Assembly: GCA_003024175.1 (NCBI GenBank) | Contig: MDYQ01000163.1 | Span: 1-64,000, forward strand | Direction: 5' to 3' | Source: Planoprotostelium fungivorum | Taxonomy: Eukaryota; Evosea; Variosea; Cavosteliida; Cavosteliaceae | DNA length: 64,000 nt | Shown: positions 11,049 through 23,183 of the stretch, piece after piece | Layout: the number at the start of each line of letters is the position of its first letter | Numbering within the stretch: the first letter of the stretch is position 1 | Notes under the pieces: model-generated | The model's database searches: none | The model's input: only the letters and a program-made list of their open reading frames with translations | Told to the model about the DNA's origin: nothing | Made by a program: the position numbers and the translations under genes

Positions 11049-11242
11049 AAATCTAAATAACCCACGAAGTGATGATGTGATGATCGATGGATGATGATGG
11101 TTTCAAAAAGTACATGATGACGAACTATATGAGAGAAACATAGACTAATAAATACGAGACTCTATTTCGAATCGACGCCGCTCGTCTTGAATGATCCGTC
11201 TCTTCCTTCCAGATTTCATCATGTCATCTCCCATCCATCATC

Positions 11243-13729
11243 TCATATGTAACCCGACGCGCTCATGTAATCCAACTGCGCTGCCCTCAGGCACGGCCTC
11301 CCCAGCGTAAATTGTTTCTCGGGCAGATTCTTCGTGGAGTAGTCTTCCACCACCTTCTTCAGCGATGGATACTCTTGTCCTTCGAAGATAAAGTTGGTTT
11401 CCCGCCCGTTCTTGGTCATCGCCAATCGCATGTGGTAGACGGAACCATTACAAGTGGACACGGTATAGTGTCCGGGGTGAGAAGAGAATCGAATGAGAAA
11501 CTGTCCACTCGAGAGGGTCTTTGATGTCTGCTCTGCACTGAGGAAACCGTGAAAGTATTTCGGCCCGACGATGTCTCTGATCTCGGTCGGGCTGAAAGAG
11601 GTGGGCGGCGGCGTCGGGTCTTGACTGTGAGATAGAGGAGAGAACCACTGGATGAACTTGACCCAAGTGGAATATTGAACCTTCCCTCCTTCTGCGAGGA
11701 AGTCACCCAAGGCATCGAGTTCTAACGGTTGTGCTCCCATCGTCTCGCGGAGGGCTTCTGCAAACTGGGGCCATAGCATCTGACCACCTTGAAATCTCGC
11801 GGAGATTCTGTCTTCTATGGATTGAGAGCTGGCGGGGGAGGCCTGGCTCGAGTTGAAATTGAGACTGCCCGTGGGGTTGAACTTGGGACTTCCCGGGGGG
11901 TTGAAATTGAGACTGCCCGTGGGGTTGAAATTGGGACTTCCCGGGGGGTTGAAATTGGGACCTCCCCCGTTGAAATTGAAACCTCCCGTGGAGTAATTGG
12001 AAGAGCTGGGGGGACTAGCAGTGAGTGATTGCGTTCTCGTTCTCAATAGCTTGACGGTGTCCACAATGGTGTTCAATTTCAATTTGATCTCGGAGAAGGG
12101 AGGTCTACACTCTGGATCTCCTTGCCAACAGTCCTGCATGAGTTGCCCCAGCAACCACGTACCGTCCACCGGAGGCCGGATTCCCGCCGAAATTTTCTGA
12201 GAAATTTCCGTGGAGAATTGGATGCCGGCCCAGACGACTTCGCGGGAGTACAGTTCCCACAGGCTGGGAAAATGAGTGGCGCGTTGTAGATGAGAGACTC
12301 ACATGAGACCGAAGGAGAAGACATCGACGGCACCCGTATGGTTGGGATCGGATAGTTCTACGCAGAGTAAACACTCTTTTCGGAAAAATGAAAGATGCGA
12401 TGATGTGATGGAAGATGTGTGATGTGACGATGTGACGATGTGATCAAGTGATGGAAGATGTGATCAAGTGATGGGAGATGATGTGATGGAGGGAAATGGA
12501 GGTTTATCTCACCTGGTGCAGCGTAGGCGGGGGTACCAAAGACGGCGGAGCTGGTGGAGAAGGAAGAAGCTGAGAGACCGAAGTCACAGATTCTAACGTT
12601 GATGCTATCGGATCGGCTGTCGGTGATCACCAGAACGTTCGCGGGCTGATGTCATCATCAGATCTCGATGACTCCATCATTTTCGTCACCTTCAGATCTC
12701 GATGTTGCACACCCTGATCGTGTAGATAGTTCATGCCTCTGCAGATGCCCATGGCGATCTCCAAGATGTGATGATCTTCCAACACTCTGTCCCTCTGGAC
12801 GATCAACTCGGCCAGGTTTCCACCGTCTACAAGCTCGGTGACGAGACATAATCTTTCCTCTTTGAAGGAGTAGCCGTACTGCACATACATGATCAGATGA
12901 TGCATCTCATCGTCTTCGAATCACCATGGTGACGACTTCGGGGTGGCGCAGACTGGATAGGATCTGCATCTCTTGGTAGAAGCTCTCCCTCTGTTCTTCA
13001 TCTTCCACGGACATCATCATCTTGACGGCGACAACAGTGTCTCCTTGCCATACACCCCTGTGTACGTTTCCAGATGCACCTAGATTCGATTACTCTCCGT
13101 CCATAATCTCATCGAACAACGACTCACCTCTACCCAATAGTTCTCCGAGCTTGAGGTCAACCGCAGGGATCTCTATACCACTCGGCTGTGTCGCCCTCTT
13201 GCATGCTTTCTGTGATAAAATGAGAAACGAAGGATGGTCTCGGATTCACAGTAAACAGATTCATCCATTCTTGTTTTACGAGGGGTTCTTCACTTCGGAG
13301 GAAGATGCGTTCGATCTTGTCTTTTTCATCCACTGGTTGAAGACTGAACCCTTTCGGGTCTGTCTCGAAGACTCGATACGATCTCAAATCGTGAAACGAG
13401 CCTTTCTTTCCAGTTTCTACATCCTAATGGAGATGTCAGAATCTTTGTAATTCTTCGATGTGAATCGACGAAATACCTGCTCGGACTTATAGAGGGTAAG
13501 TTTGTCTCCTTGCAGAACACACCACCTCTTCTTCCAATTATGACCTATCGTTGCCGATTCTTTTCTCTGAAGATAACCAGATTTAAACACTTGGTTTCCC
13601 TGCTTCTATCAGTCCGATGCTCAACCACTCTTTTCACATCGCACCGATTGACTTCTATCTCTGGCGCTGTCCCTCGAGTCCCTCCCCGTCGACAACTTGC
13701 TGCTGTGTGTCCCGTGCGACCCACGCATT
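11243..13729 (-). CDS. PH - protein kinase - SH2 protein (Shk-like)
   Basis: Predicted membrane-recruited kinase that reads phosphotyrosine. Order: N-terminal Ser/Arg-rich leader (MRGSHGTHSSKLSTGRDSRD); PH domain (GNQVFKSGYLQRKES, WKKRWCVLQGDKLTLYKSE, ERIFLRSEEP, KQEWMNLFT); kinase with ELLGRGASGNVHRGVW, VAVKMM, a hydrophobic core, HRDLKP-type loop (GVQHRDLK) and ICDFGLSA; a linker of eight-residue NFNPPGSP repeats; an Shk-type helical linker (FAEALRETMG, KVQYSTWVKFIQWF); and SH2 with KYFHGFLSAEQ, GQFLIRFSSHPGHYTVS at the C terminus. The phosphotyrosine-binding Arg of FLIRFSS is present. Dictyostelium ShkA-E have kinase plus SH2. The PH domain in front is not part of that set as I know it. 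The start at 13729 rests on an open, phase-matched first exon. Confidence 0.82.
11845..11990. repeat. 24-bp coding minisatellite, about 5-6 units
   Basis: On the plus strand, the unit GGGGTTGAAATTG.GAC.. repeats in tandem with a strict 24-base period and small changes. On the minus strand it encodes alternating NFNPPGSP and NFNPTGSL octapeptides in the linker between kinase and SH2 domains. The period is a multiple of three, so copy number can vary without losing frame. Confidence 0.85.
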
Positions 13730-14354
13730 GTGAGCGCAGGTAGCAACGAGGCGGACATGCTGATCTGTGAAAGTCTCGGTATAATAAATTGACCTGTCTC
13801 GTAGTTCTGGGACCGAACGAACTCCTGTAGTTTTTCGCTTCCCTATACGCAATACGATCTTCCCAACTGAACACAGCCACACCCACATAAGATATAGCCA
13901 AGAAGAGAGTCCACCGGGCATCAACTGTTAAGATGAGCCTCTTAACTTTTTATCGGTTGAGCATTCGTGCCACCCTTGTTTGTGCGGCATGTCGGAACAT
14001 CTCGCAGTATGAAAGTCGGCTGATTGGCGGAGTTATAGATTGAGCGCGGCCGAATTCTGGAGGACGGGGTCCAGGATGGGAACTGTGACGAAAGAGGAGC
14101 AGTGGAGATGGAGTCTGCATCGGGTGAGGAGTGCTTCCATTTCTCTGAAGTTCTACGTCAGTGGCTGTTTTGATTAACGAGCCGCTCCAGCAGATACAAA
14201 AGTGAGATATCAAATTCATCTACATCACTGTAGGGAATCGATGTAATCATCGGCACCCGTTGACAAGGAAGGGACTTCTCACGGATACAACTCTACTTCC
14301 CAGTAAGATGAATAGTCATTAGACATCTGGTGCATCCCCCTTTCTTCTGTTGAA
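13730..14354. other. unassigned gap
   Basis: Several short minus-strand frames occur. One (about 13800-13930) reads TLFLAISYVGVAVFSWEDR, like a small membrane protein, but no start and no supporting exon join were found. I do not call a gene here. Confidence 0.3.
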
Positions 14355-14558
14355 TCTGCGACATCTATTCTGTTTTATTCTGATATTAATAGAGATGTCG
14401 CAGAATACCTAAGCATTTGATTTGGTTTTTCTGGTTGGTGTCCATGCATTTGGATCACTAATTTTTTTGTCGTGCATATTCCAGTCGTCGGGAGAGAAGT
14501 GATCCATTCTCAGTGTACCATTTGACTACCAACCGGAAAAACCGAATCATTTTGCAGA
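14355..14558. repeat. pair of adjacent inverted repeats
   Basis: First hairpin: TCTGCGACATCT at 14355-14366 faces AGATGTCGCAGA at 14393-14404, a perfect 12-base stem. Second: 14415-14459 (with GGTTTTTCTGGTTGGT and TGGATCACT) faces the complement at 14498-14555 (AGTGATCCA, ACCAACCGGAAAAACC) with a few mismatches and gaps. The pair looks like an eroded foldback element. No gene overlaps it. Confidence 0.65.
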
Positions 14559-14928
14559 AATCCTAAACAGACGAAACCACTTTTGAAAACGTCAGCTCGA
14601 ATCACGACATGAAATCAGACTATCTGATGCTTGTTGCGGCGATGTAGATGTGGGCAATCTCACCTGCAGCATGCTGTATAGGGATGGGATATATAGTGCA
14701 TGGCGCTGTCAATTTTGTCTCAGAGACAGCAACCTAGCCTCGGACGATCACACTGCGTCGTTGTAAAGGTGCTACAAATATTTGGATATTTTTCCAAGCC
14801 GATCATCGGCACACATGCCAACACAACAACCTGTATAGACACACTCCTCGATATATCGAATGAGTGGAAGACCCGTTCCTGCTTATCCTCCCCCTCCTGT
14901 CCCACAGTCACAATGTCATCCATCATTG

Positions 14929-17900
14929 ATGCGCTCCAGTAGCGCGACGGAGGTGAGTATCACCATCGTGGAGTCAATCCATCGATTGATGTCAAATAGG
15001 CCTCACAATTGGCGAGGAAGAAACCAATGGCAGTGACAATGAGAGGACCCGGGACAGAACCCATGGCGATAGATTCTAAGAAGACGTTTACGTTCCATAC
15101 GATGAGACAGAAATTGGAGGACTCCAATTTTGTCATGAGGTAAGTTCGATTTCGACAGGACGTGTCATCCATGTTTTGTTTTTGGATTCGTTCAGCATCC
15201 TCTCCTTCACTTCTCCATCGTTATTGTTCCTATATCATCATCTCTGCATCACCCAATCACCTCCATCCATTCGTCACATCTGATCTCGACAGTCCTCCGG
15301 GTGAAGTTCGATCGAAGACGATGCGAACGCCGGCAACTGCCCCGAGCAGTCATCCGCCCTCACGACCGAAAGAACAAGATGCATCGAAGAGCAGCACCAT
15401 GCGAGATCCACGGAGGAGACCCGATGTCCCTCCCATGATGCCCGCTCGTCCATCTCGTCCGAGGGTCATCGTTACACAAGCCAGACCCGCCACCGACAGT
15501 AATGAGCTGTCCCTCCGAGTCAACGACACGATCCTATTGAAGGTGAGAGGGCCGGTTTCCCGCCAGAAATTTCTGAGAAGAGTAGGAAGTGGATAATAAT
15601 CTCTGGGCACGTGGTATACTGGAGCTAACGGGTAAAGAAGGTTGGTTTCCGTTGTCCATCGTCACCACGATCAACGACGAGGCCAACGGGATGATCGGTG
15701 AATATCCATCTACAACGTTGTAGATTGACGAGAACAGATAATGCGAAGATTCCCAGCAAACCTGAGACTTCACCGGTTGACATGTCCAGGAGCAGCATCA
15801 TACTTGAATCTAAGATATCCGCCCGACCAGATAAAGAGGACCTACAGAGAAGGCACATTCTACAAGGTGAGCTCCGCCACAGTCTCTCTCTGACTCCCCA
15901 ATAGAGACGGCGGCAGCACCCGTATTACAAGGTGAAGATGTTTTATTTCATTTTATTCTGAACGATGCTGATGAGATCGAATAGAAGCGAGTAAGCAGTT
16001 AGAGAAACAACGTATCGGAGACGTCCTGTCGAATTTTCTGAGGAGAAAATCACCCGACAGCTCTCACAAGACATCACCAACAATAACACAATCGTCACGC
16101 TCTACCAGTAAACAACTTCAGGTGATCTATCGACGTGTACTTTGTATCTGAATATGGCTCAGCTATCGAAAAACGAATTGAATTTCAACACGAACGAAAT
16201 GGAAACGGGCGTCATGATGACCGATTCGTTCCAGGTAATTCTTTTTTATTTTCCATCTACAACCCGCCACTCTTGACTCGGAGAGATTGATGTCTCATTG
16301 TAGATCGTCAGTCCCAGTAAGACAAAATATTACATCGAACACGGTATCGGCCTGCCCAACGGTGCACATTCTTCCGTTCCTCCCTGTCTACAACTGTCGT
16401 TCGAGCCCGCCAAGGGTTCGCTCCAGAAGGTGACGAGTTTTCCACGAGTTTTCTCTGACTTCTCTCAGAACAAGGCGCAGATCATTCGCGTAGTCATGAC
16501 AGTTCGCACGTACACCGATCTGAAAGAGGTGAGCATGATACAGACGTGACTCGTTGTAGACGGAACGATCACTGAAGAGGGAAGGTGGTCATCCATATCG
16601 CCGAGGGAGAAGAGAGAAAACTCGTCAAGATTCCGATCAAGTTGAAATTGAATTGTCTCAAGGGTATCTTTGGTAGTGATCCTTCTACCATACCCACAGG
16701 CGATGACGATGACACGGGTGAGAATCTTCTTCTATCTTTCTCAGAATATTCACCGAATCTTCTCCTCTCTCAGAAATTTCACGGAATGTTCTCACCCCAC
16801 TCAGGTTTGAAAGTTCCCGTCCTTCTGAGCCAGCTGAAGCAGAAACTGCGAGAAGACAATGGAATGAGAAGAGAGGGAATCTTTCGCATATCCGGCGAAG
16901 CGAGAGAGATCGCAGATGCGAAGAAGAAGATCAACCGTGGTACACCGTTGGGCAGATTGGACCCACACGTCTCTTCTAATTTAATCAAAATCTGGTTCAG
17001 GGAGATGCCAGATCCCCTTCTACAATGCGCCAGGGGAGAGGAGCTACACAGCGACGACCCCGCCGTGTGCGTAGGCGTTGTAGATCGGTGAGCTCAATAC
17101 ACCTCCGAGACACCTGACGTCCAAAGGTTGTCGAACGAACAGCGGCACCTCTTAGAATGGCTGGTCGACCTCATGAAGGAAGTCGCCGCCTCTTCCGAGG
17201 ACAACAAGATGACCGTAGAGAATCTGGGTGAGGCTATTCCTCGACACACACCCTGACCCAACGGCAGCCATCGTCATTGCACCCAATCTGTATAGAATTC
17301 CAACCGATATCGACCCCGCAGAGGGTCTGACGCGAGCGCAGCGTCTGTCCAAGTTTTTCGGCCTCATCGTGAACCATCTCGAACAGCTTCCCAGCCCGAG
17401 GAACAGGCAGGGCCGGATCTTAGCTCCGAAGGGTGCTATGAAACAGCTCGTCCACCAAGGTGGGCCGTTTTTACTTCGTAAAGATTCTGATCGCGCTTCC
17501 GTGACTGAGACCTTTCAGCGCTTTCCACCTCAGCCCCCTCTCTTTTTAAGAAAACCACCAACACTGGGGGGCCCGGGGAAAGAACAAAACTGACCGTTTC
17601 TCATGGCGGCGACTGCGAAGGTGTATTCTATCATATCCACCCTCTATTAATATAGTGTATTCTCCGTTCTGACGACAACAACAGGTGGCTCAGAGATAAT
17701 AGAGGTGTCTTCGCGTTTGCCTTCGAGTAGCACGAGGAAGATCTCGTCGCCTGCGGCATCTTACATCATCGATATAGGTGAATCGCGCTTCTCTGTAGAT
17801 CTGTCTCGACTTGCGCATTTTTTCGGTCCATTCGCGGGAACCGAGCGGGAACCTGGGAAGCCCATTTCTCCGTGACTGACTCTCTGCAGCACCCAGGCCT

Positions 17901-17987
17901 AGGGTCGACAGTGGAAACGAGAGCAAGCCACTGCCTATACCTCCTTCACGCGTCGGCAGGGCGAACGTCAACAACGGGACGATGTAA
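14929..17987 (+). CDS. SH3 - ASH - RhoGAP protein
   Basis: Predicted Rho-family GTPase activator. The basic/proline-rich N terminus (MRSSSATEASQLARKKP, later RPDVPPMMPARPSRP) leads to an SH3 domain (ELSLRVNDTILLKE, NLWARGILELTGKEGWFP) at about residues 125-185. A serine-rich spacer follows, then an ASH/MSP-type beta-sandwich (LNFNTNEMETG, CLQLSFEPAKGSLQK, IIRVVMTVRTYTDLKEVVI), then RhoGAP (VPVLLSQLKQKLRE, EGIFRISG with the arginine finger, LIKIWFREMPDPLL, AIVIAPNLYR, RLSKFFGLIVNHLEQL). The tail is Ser/Pro rich and ends near KPLPIPPSRVGR, a possible SH3 ligand. The ASH-RhoGAP order is that of OCRL/INPP5B, but there is no 5-phosphatase. The start is inferred from an open first exon with a clean donor and phase-matched second and third exons. 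At least 14 exons. Confidence 0.82.
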
Positions 17988-18164
17988 TAATGAAGAAGGC
18001 TGACGCGTAACTTTGTGTTTCTTCGAAAAGCAAAAAGTGACAGCTCGGACTTTATCGGTTGTTGAGGAGGTTTCAGGTCAGCAGAACTGCCAGTCGCACC
18101 GAGAGAGATCATCACGAGCCAAGAGGGAGAGACGAAAGATCATCACGAAACGAAGACGGTATAG

Positions 18165-20369
18165 ATGGAACCACAGTACATGAGCGATGCGACCTTCGAG
18201 GAATTGATGCGAAGCGTTGAATCGCCGGCCATGTTCCCAATCAGCAGCAACGACGTCTACGGCGGCATGAATAGCCCACAATTACACATGGGTCCGAATT
18301 CATCTCCATCGAGACCTCATACCGTCGTTTCTCAGAGCAATGCAGCTCAACAGAGCCTTTTCAGCGCAGCACAGAGCATAGCACAGCAGCACGAGCAACG
18401 GCAGCTGCATAAACAACAGATCCTTCGGAATGCTACGGGAGATCGGGGAAAGCGAATCACGAACTCATCCAATCTCTTCTCACAACAATCATTGATCCCC
18501 GGTCGTGCCGCTTCGACACCCAACATTCATGCACCGCCGCAGACGAGGACTCCTACTGATGGCTTACATCCAAAGAGATCGGTCTCGCTTGGGCAGGATT
18601 CAGAAGACGAACAAGACTACAAATATACAGAGTCACCCCAGATGAATCCTCTATCTCCGGCCACACATAACCGGTCCATTCAAGCACAGAAGATGGTGAA
18701 TCGTCTCGATCACCTTCTTTTCCTTCGCAATGACACCCTTTCAGATGGAGATGTTGGGCATCCACAACAATTGGGACAGCAAGCCCCAAATGGGCGATTA
18801 CAGCGCTCATTCTGGCATTCAAAACTCAGTTTCTTTCGATGATCTGCAGAGTCTCACCCAGTCTCCTTACAAATTGAGAAAGACCATCTCGGACGAAGTC
18901 AACATCCAAAAGTGACGATCCATCCTCTTCCGTCTCATTCTGATCTCTTCATCAGCATGAGCCCCAGAGGTCGCGCGAACTCCAGCGGCCAGACGACGAA
19001 TAAGAGACGTAAGTTCATATCCCACCCTCCATCCGATCAATGATGTTGATTGTAATGATGTTGATCTGAACAGCTGCAACCGGTTTCCCGCCTCCTCTTC
19101 CCCGAGCCACCCGCGACGAATTTCAATTCGACAAGAACAGCTTGTGGTTGGCCCAGCAGCAGCAATTCCAGAGCAACGGAAACACCATGCACATGTCCAT
19201 GCAGAACAGCGGCAGGCTCATCTTACGACAGCAACCCAACCTCCTTCAGAGGAAATGCTACATGAACGAGAACCGGTGTGTCATCTCATCTACACATGCA
19301 TCATCTACATCATGCATCATCTACATCATGCATCATCTACATCATGCATCATCTACATCATGAAGGCTGACCGAGTAGGTACCTTTTACCCAATCCGATG
19401 GTGATCGGCGACAGAGAGAACGTGGTGCATCAACAGAGGATTGTAGATGGAACGATCACGGTGTATCTGTGTGACAGCAACGGAATCAAAGTGAACGAAT
19501 CGGTGGCGCAATTGGAATGCACGACGGGATCTTTACAGAAGAAGATGGAGATCAGCGACGATACAAACTTTTCATTGAAGGTAAGACTCTTCAGCAACTA
19601 AATGATCATGATGATGATGGATGATCTCATCGGCATCGTCATCGGCATCGTCATCGTGTCCATGATCTTTTCGATCGCTGTAGTCATCGATCCACCATCT
19701 TCCATCATCGACATGCATCATCCACATGATCGCATCACAGACAGAAAAACTGACGTGAAGACAGCTGCACTGTGCCTCCACTCAGAATCGATTCCGGTTG
19801 CAATACGAGGCAGATTACACGACGGAAGACATGGTTCATCACCAAGAGGTCATCCTCTCGGATATCTTTCAAGTCCACTCGAACAAATCTCTGGCCTCCA
19901 AATGTGTGACGTCATCCATCTACAACGAGACTCATACGAATAGGCCCGAAGATCACAGACATCCTGCCGAAGGAGGGAATTAGAACGAAATCTCACGAGA
20001 CGTGGATCAAGGGAAAAGATTTCAATCCAAAGGGAATCCGCGTGACGTTTGATGAGGTAAAGACGAACGACATGATCGTGATGATGAGACATCACGATGA
20101 TGGACATGTCCATACGATGATGGAAGATGATGATTGACTTGATGACAGATGGAGGCTGAGATCTTAGAGATATCGCCCACGTTACTGTCAGTCAGAGCTC
20201 CGGCGAGGAATGATCTGACGTGCGACACCATGGTGAAGGTGAAGGAGGAACCGAGTTTACGGAGCTGATGATGAGTCAGGTTCAAGTGTGGAATCAATTT
20301 GCCAACAAGTTGGTCAACGCGAACGACGTCTTGTGTTTTACATATTTATCAAAGTATCCCATTGAATAA
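18165..20369 (+). CDS. probable CudA-family transcription factor
   Basis: Nuclear DNA-binding protein by inference. The N-terminal 230 residues are Gln/Ser/Asn rich (QQSLFSAAQSIAQQHEQRQ). The conserved core starts after TNKRPATGFPPPLPRATRDE, continues with FDKNSLWLAQQQQF, RLILRQQPNLLQRKCYMNEN, then YLLPNPMVIGD and GTITVYLCDSNGIKVN. A C-terminal part, ITDILPKEG, TWIKGKDFNPKGIRVTFDE and EILEISPTLLSVRAPAR, has the pattern of an IPT/TIG-like sandwich. CudA proteins of Dictyostelium and Entamoeba share a 120-residue DNA-binding core related to plant STAT-like proteins. The motif similarity here is from memory, so the family name is tentative. The 3' end uses a 41-base intron before VQVWNQFANKLV and a stop at 20367-20369. 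Confidence 0.58.
19297..19361 (+). repeat. four tandem 16-bp units inside an intron
   Basis: The unit ATGCATCATCTACATC repeats four times in a row within an intron of the CudA-like gene. It resembles a decayed form of the CATCTAC motif found elsewhere, mixed with CATCAT microsatellite. Confidence 0.8.
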
Positions 20370-20942
20370 AAGTTTGAAATCGATTTCTCGTATACCTCAG
20401 GCGTCATCGGGCGGGACCGAGTTGAACTCAAGCGATACGACTATTCAATACCTCCTCGAGGTCGCCGTCAGCTATCAGCATACGACAGAGAGGTAGTCAG
20501 CTGGTGGCTGAGTAACATATGAGTCCACGTGGGACGAAGCACGAGACGCAGCGCAGCGAGATGGTGCGGATATGGTCGACCTCCTCGTCTGGGATAACAT
20601 CATGCATCACCTCCTCATCGGCACTTGTCTATAGACCCGAGCCAATCGTCATCATTTGATGAACAACAGTTTGTCAGCCATGAGATACGACCAGCTGGGC
20701 AGTAGAAACGGGTTATCTGTTTGGAGCGGAATGCAATAAAATGCATGACTGGTTGGCTGAGACGATCGAATGTTCATGAAGAGTGAGACACGATGACGCG
20801 ATCGCTCGATGATCTTTGAACAGCATTCAACATAGAAATCGAGGTGTTCTTGCCTTGCTTGGGTGATGGAGTTCATCATCCAAATTGAGTATAGAGCTAA
20901 AGTCCACGACATGTTCCGCGATGCAAAAAGATGGCAAAACTG
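20370..20942. other. gap between CudA-like gene and tRNA
   Basis: No gene recognised. The first part is probably the 3' untranslated region (GAATAAAAG overlaps the stop). Confidence 0.4.
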
Positions 20943-21013
20943 GGGCTCCACCGGGACTCGAACCCGGGCCTCCTGCACCCAAAGCAGGAATTTTACCTCT
21001 AAACTATGGAGCC
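20943..21013 (-). tRNA. tRNA-Pro (anticodon UGG)
   Basis: On the minus strand the acceptor arms GGCTCCA and TGGAGCC pair perfectly. The anticodon stem CCTGC/GCAGG holds the loop TTTGGGT with anticodon TGG. The T arm is CCGGG-TTCGAGT-CCCGG, and the D arm is short (GTTT/AAAT). The discriminator base is C, as is usual for eukaryotic tRNA-Pro. The internal B box GGTTCGAGTCC is intact. No intron is present. Confidence 0.93.
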
Positions 21014-21127
21014 AGGTGTGAGTGTCGAACACTTCGTGGATGTGGATGTGGAATCAAACGATGGCTCTTTTGACAATTTGTGATGATAGCCATATTGTTC
21101 CAATCTGAAAGGAGCACTTGCATTAGA

Positions 21128-23183
21128 TCACCTCTTTATCTCTCCCAAAGCTTTCTTCCCGAGTTTCTGTCCATCTTCCATCGGTGGTGGTCTCCTCGAG
21201 GGTCCCAGTGAGACTAAGACCTTCTCTTCCCTCGGTGTCGGCGCCTTACTCGCTTCTGTCCCTTCCGCTTTCAATTTCCGTGGTGAATCGATCGGTTTCA
21301 ATTTCTTCGAACGATCTGGAGGTGTCTCCAGCTTCTTTGAAGAAGTGGAGGAGCTGCCACTGTTTTCCTCTCGAGCTGGCGGCGTTGTCACACGAGTCGA
21401 CTCAAATTTTCTCGTCTGTGTGGCGGTGTGGATCTGATGTCTCAACTGATCGATCTGCTCGTGAGCTTCCTTGTAGCCTTGATTCAAGGTAAGCTGCATT
21501 CCGTTCAACTGCTCTGCGAGATCGGCGGGCGTCAACGCGGCGGGCACTGCTGAAGTCAGAGATGAAAGACTCTTTGTAGTAACTCACTCGATTTAGCGGA
21601 CATGGGTCTCATGAGAGGTCGTCCGCTGATGTTGCTGACGGCTGACCCAGGCCGGGAGGATGTCCCTGGGCGAGAGGCTGATCCAGGTCGGGCGGCGGAG
21701 CTCGGTCTGGATCCGAATTTGACCGATTTTGGTCGCTCGGGGGTGGCAGGTCTGATGGGTGCAAAGACTCCTTCTTCTTCTTCTGTGGCATCTGTCGCGA
21801 CGATGAGACGCGAGTTGTGATGAGAAGATGACAACGGCGCTGATGAGAACGTGACGGGATGATATGTGGAGTATAGGATGAGAGGTCACCGTTCGTTTCG
21901 AGTTCTAAATTCTCTTCCTCTACAGAAAGTCCGTCGATTTGCCTCAAATTGGGCAAAGTATCGATCAACAAAGTGCGAAAACTGCGAAAATTTGACTACA
22001 ATCCGTGCACATTTCGTCACCTTGCAGAAGAGGTGGCTACGTTTCCCTGTACGTAGATCTCCACCAATTGGATCGATCCACTTAACTTCTTGAATTGTTC
22101 CGGGTCATCGATGAGATTCTGAGCCACATCGAACACTTCTAAATTTGGTAATTTGTCGTTAAGAGGATGCAAGACTCGAATTCCATTGTCTAAATGCTTT
22201 CAATCGTCATCAGAAATCGAAATGTCTCACTTCGTAAGTATAATTCTCTCAATGTGGAGAGAGTCGAGAAAGATTCCAGACTCTCGATCGTGTTCGATGA
22301 CAATCGAAGTATCTGAGAGATGTCACGATGGCATCACATCAACACCTCACCTCGACGCTCTTTGATGAGATCTTCTCTACGGATGAGATCTTATTATCAT
22401 CCAATTGCAATTCTTTCAGGTTTCCACACTTGGATACGCCTTCGATGTGTGAGATGGTGTTGTGGCTCAGATCTAAATCCGTCAATTCTGGGTGATGATC
22501 CAATCCCTGAGCTTTCGTCAGCCTCTGGTGCATATATATCACGCTCACCTCGATCTTCGATATCTGGTTGGTACTCAAATTTAACGTGGTTAATTTCTTG
22601 CAAGCTGCCAAGCCCTCTATCTTTTTGATACGATTTTCGTACAGGTGCAATTCCGTTAACTGAGGTAGGTGATCGAAGCCTTCCATCTTCTCGATCAGAT
22701 TTCTGTGCAGGTACAGATTCTGCAACCTCTTCAACCTGAAGAGACTGAGCACTATCTCTCGCACTTTCTCACCCCTCTAAGTTTTGAATACGCTCAATCT
22801 GGCAATTATACAATCGAAGTTCGATCAGGTGGTCCAAATTGAGATTTTCTATCTTCTTAATCGGGTTCAAAGCTAGATCGACTGTCTTCAAATGTGTAAA
22901 CTGTGATGATGTTCAATCAGAGAAACCCCACCCCAGCGTATATATTCATGTTGACGTTTACCTTGTTTAGATTCTCTATCTTCTCTATGCCAACGTCTCT
23001 CAGTGTAGCTTCGAAGACTTCATCGTATCTTACGGTTTCTCTACCCACAGTGCTTGCGTCTAAACCAAGCTGGTGTTGGGATTTAACTAATTCTTCTGTC
23101 AGCTGCACCATGTCTTCTTGCTCATTGGTTGTGGGTTGGGCTGAAGCTTCAACCGCCAGATTTTCATTGTAGATCGACATCAT
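21128..23183 (-). CDS. SDS22-type leucine-rich repeat protein with Pro/Ser-rich tail
   Basis: Cytoplasmic scaffold by inference. The N terminus (MMSIYNENLAVEASAQP) leads into about ten 22-residue LRRs of the SDS22/ciliary type, for example LYLHRNLIEKMEGFDHLPQL, LHLYENRIKKIEGLAACKKL, LDLSHNTISHIEGVSKC and LQLDDNKISSVE. The last repeats end LPNLRQIDGLSVEEE. The C-terminal third is low complexity (SRPSSAARPGSASRPGTSSR) with a coiled-coil stretch (LNQGYKEAHEQIDQLRHQ) and a basic end. LRRs of this type occur in protein phosphatase 1 regulators and in dynein-arm or axonemal proteins, and I cannot choose between them. It shares a 25-base divergent start region with ALG10. Confidence 0.75.

Noticed and set aside
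20652-21032. 126-codon minus-strand frame across the tRNA
   Set aside because: It reads through a structurally complete tRNA-Pro and has no protein-like pattern.
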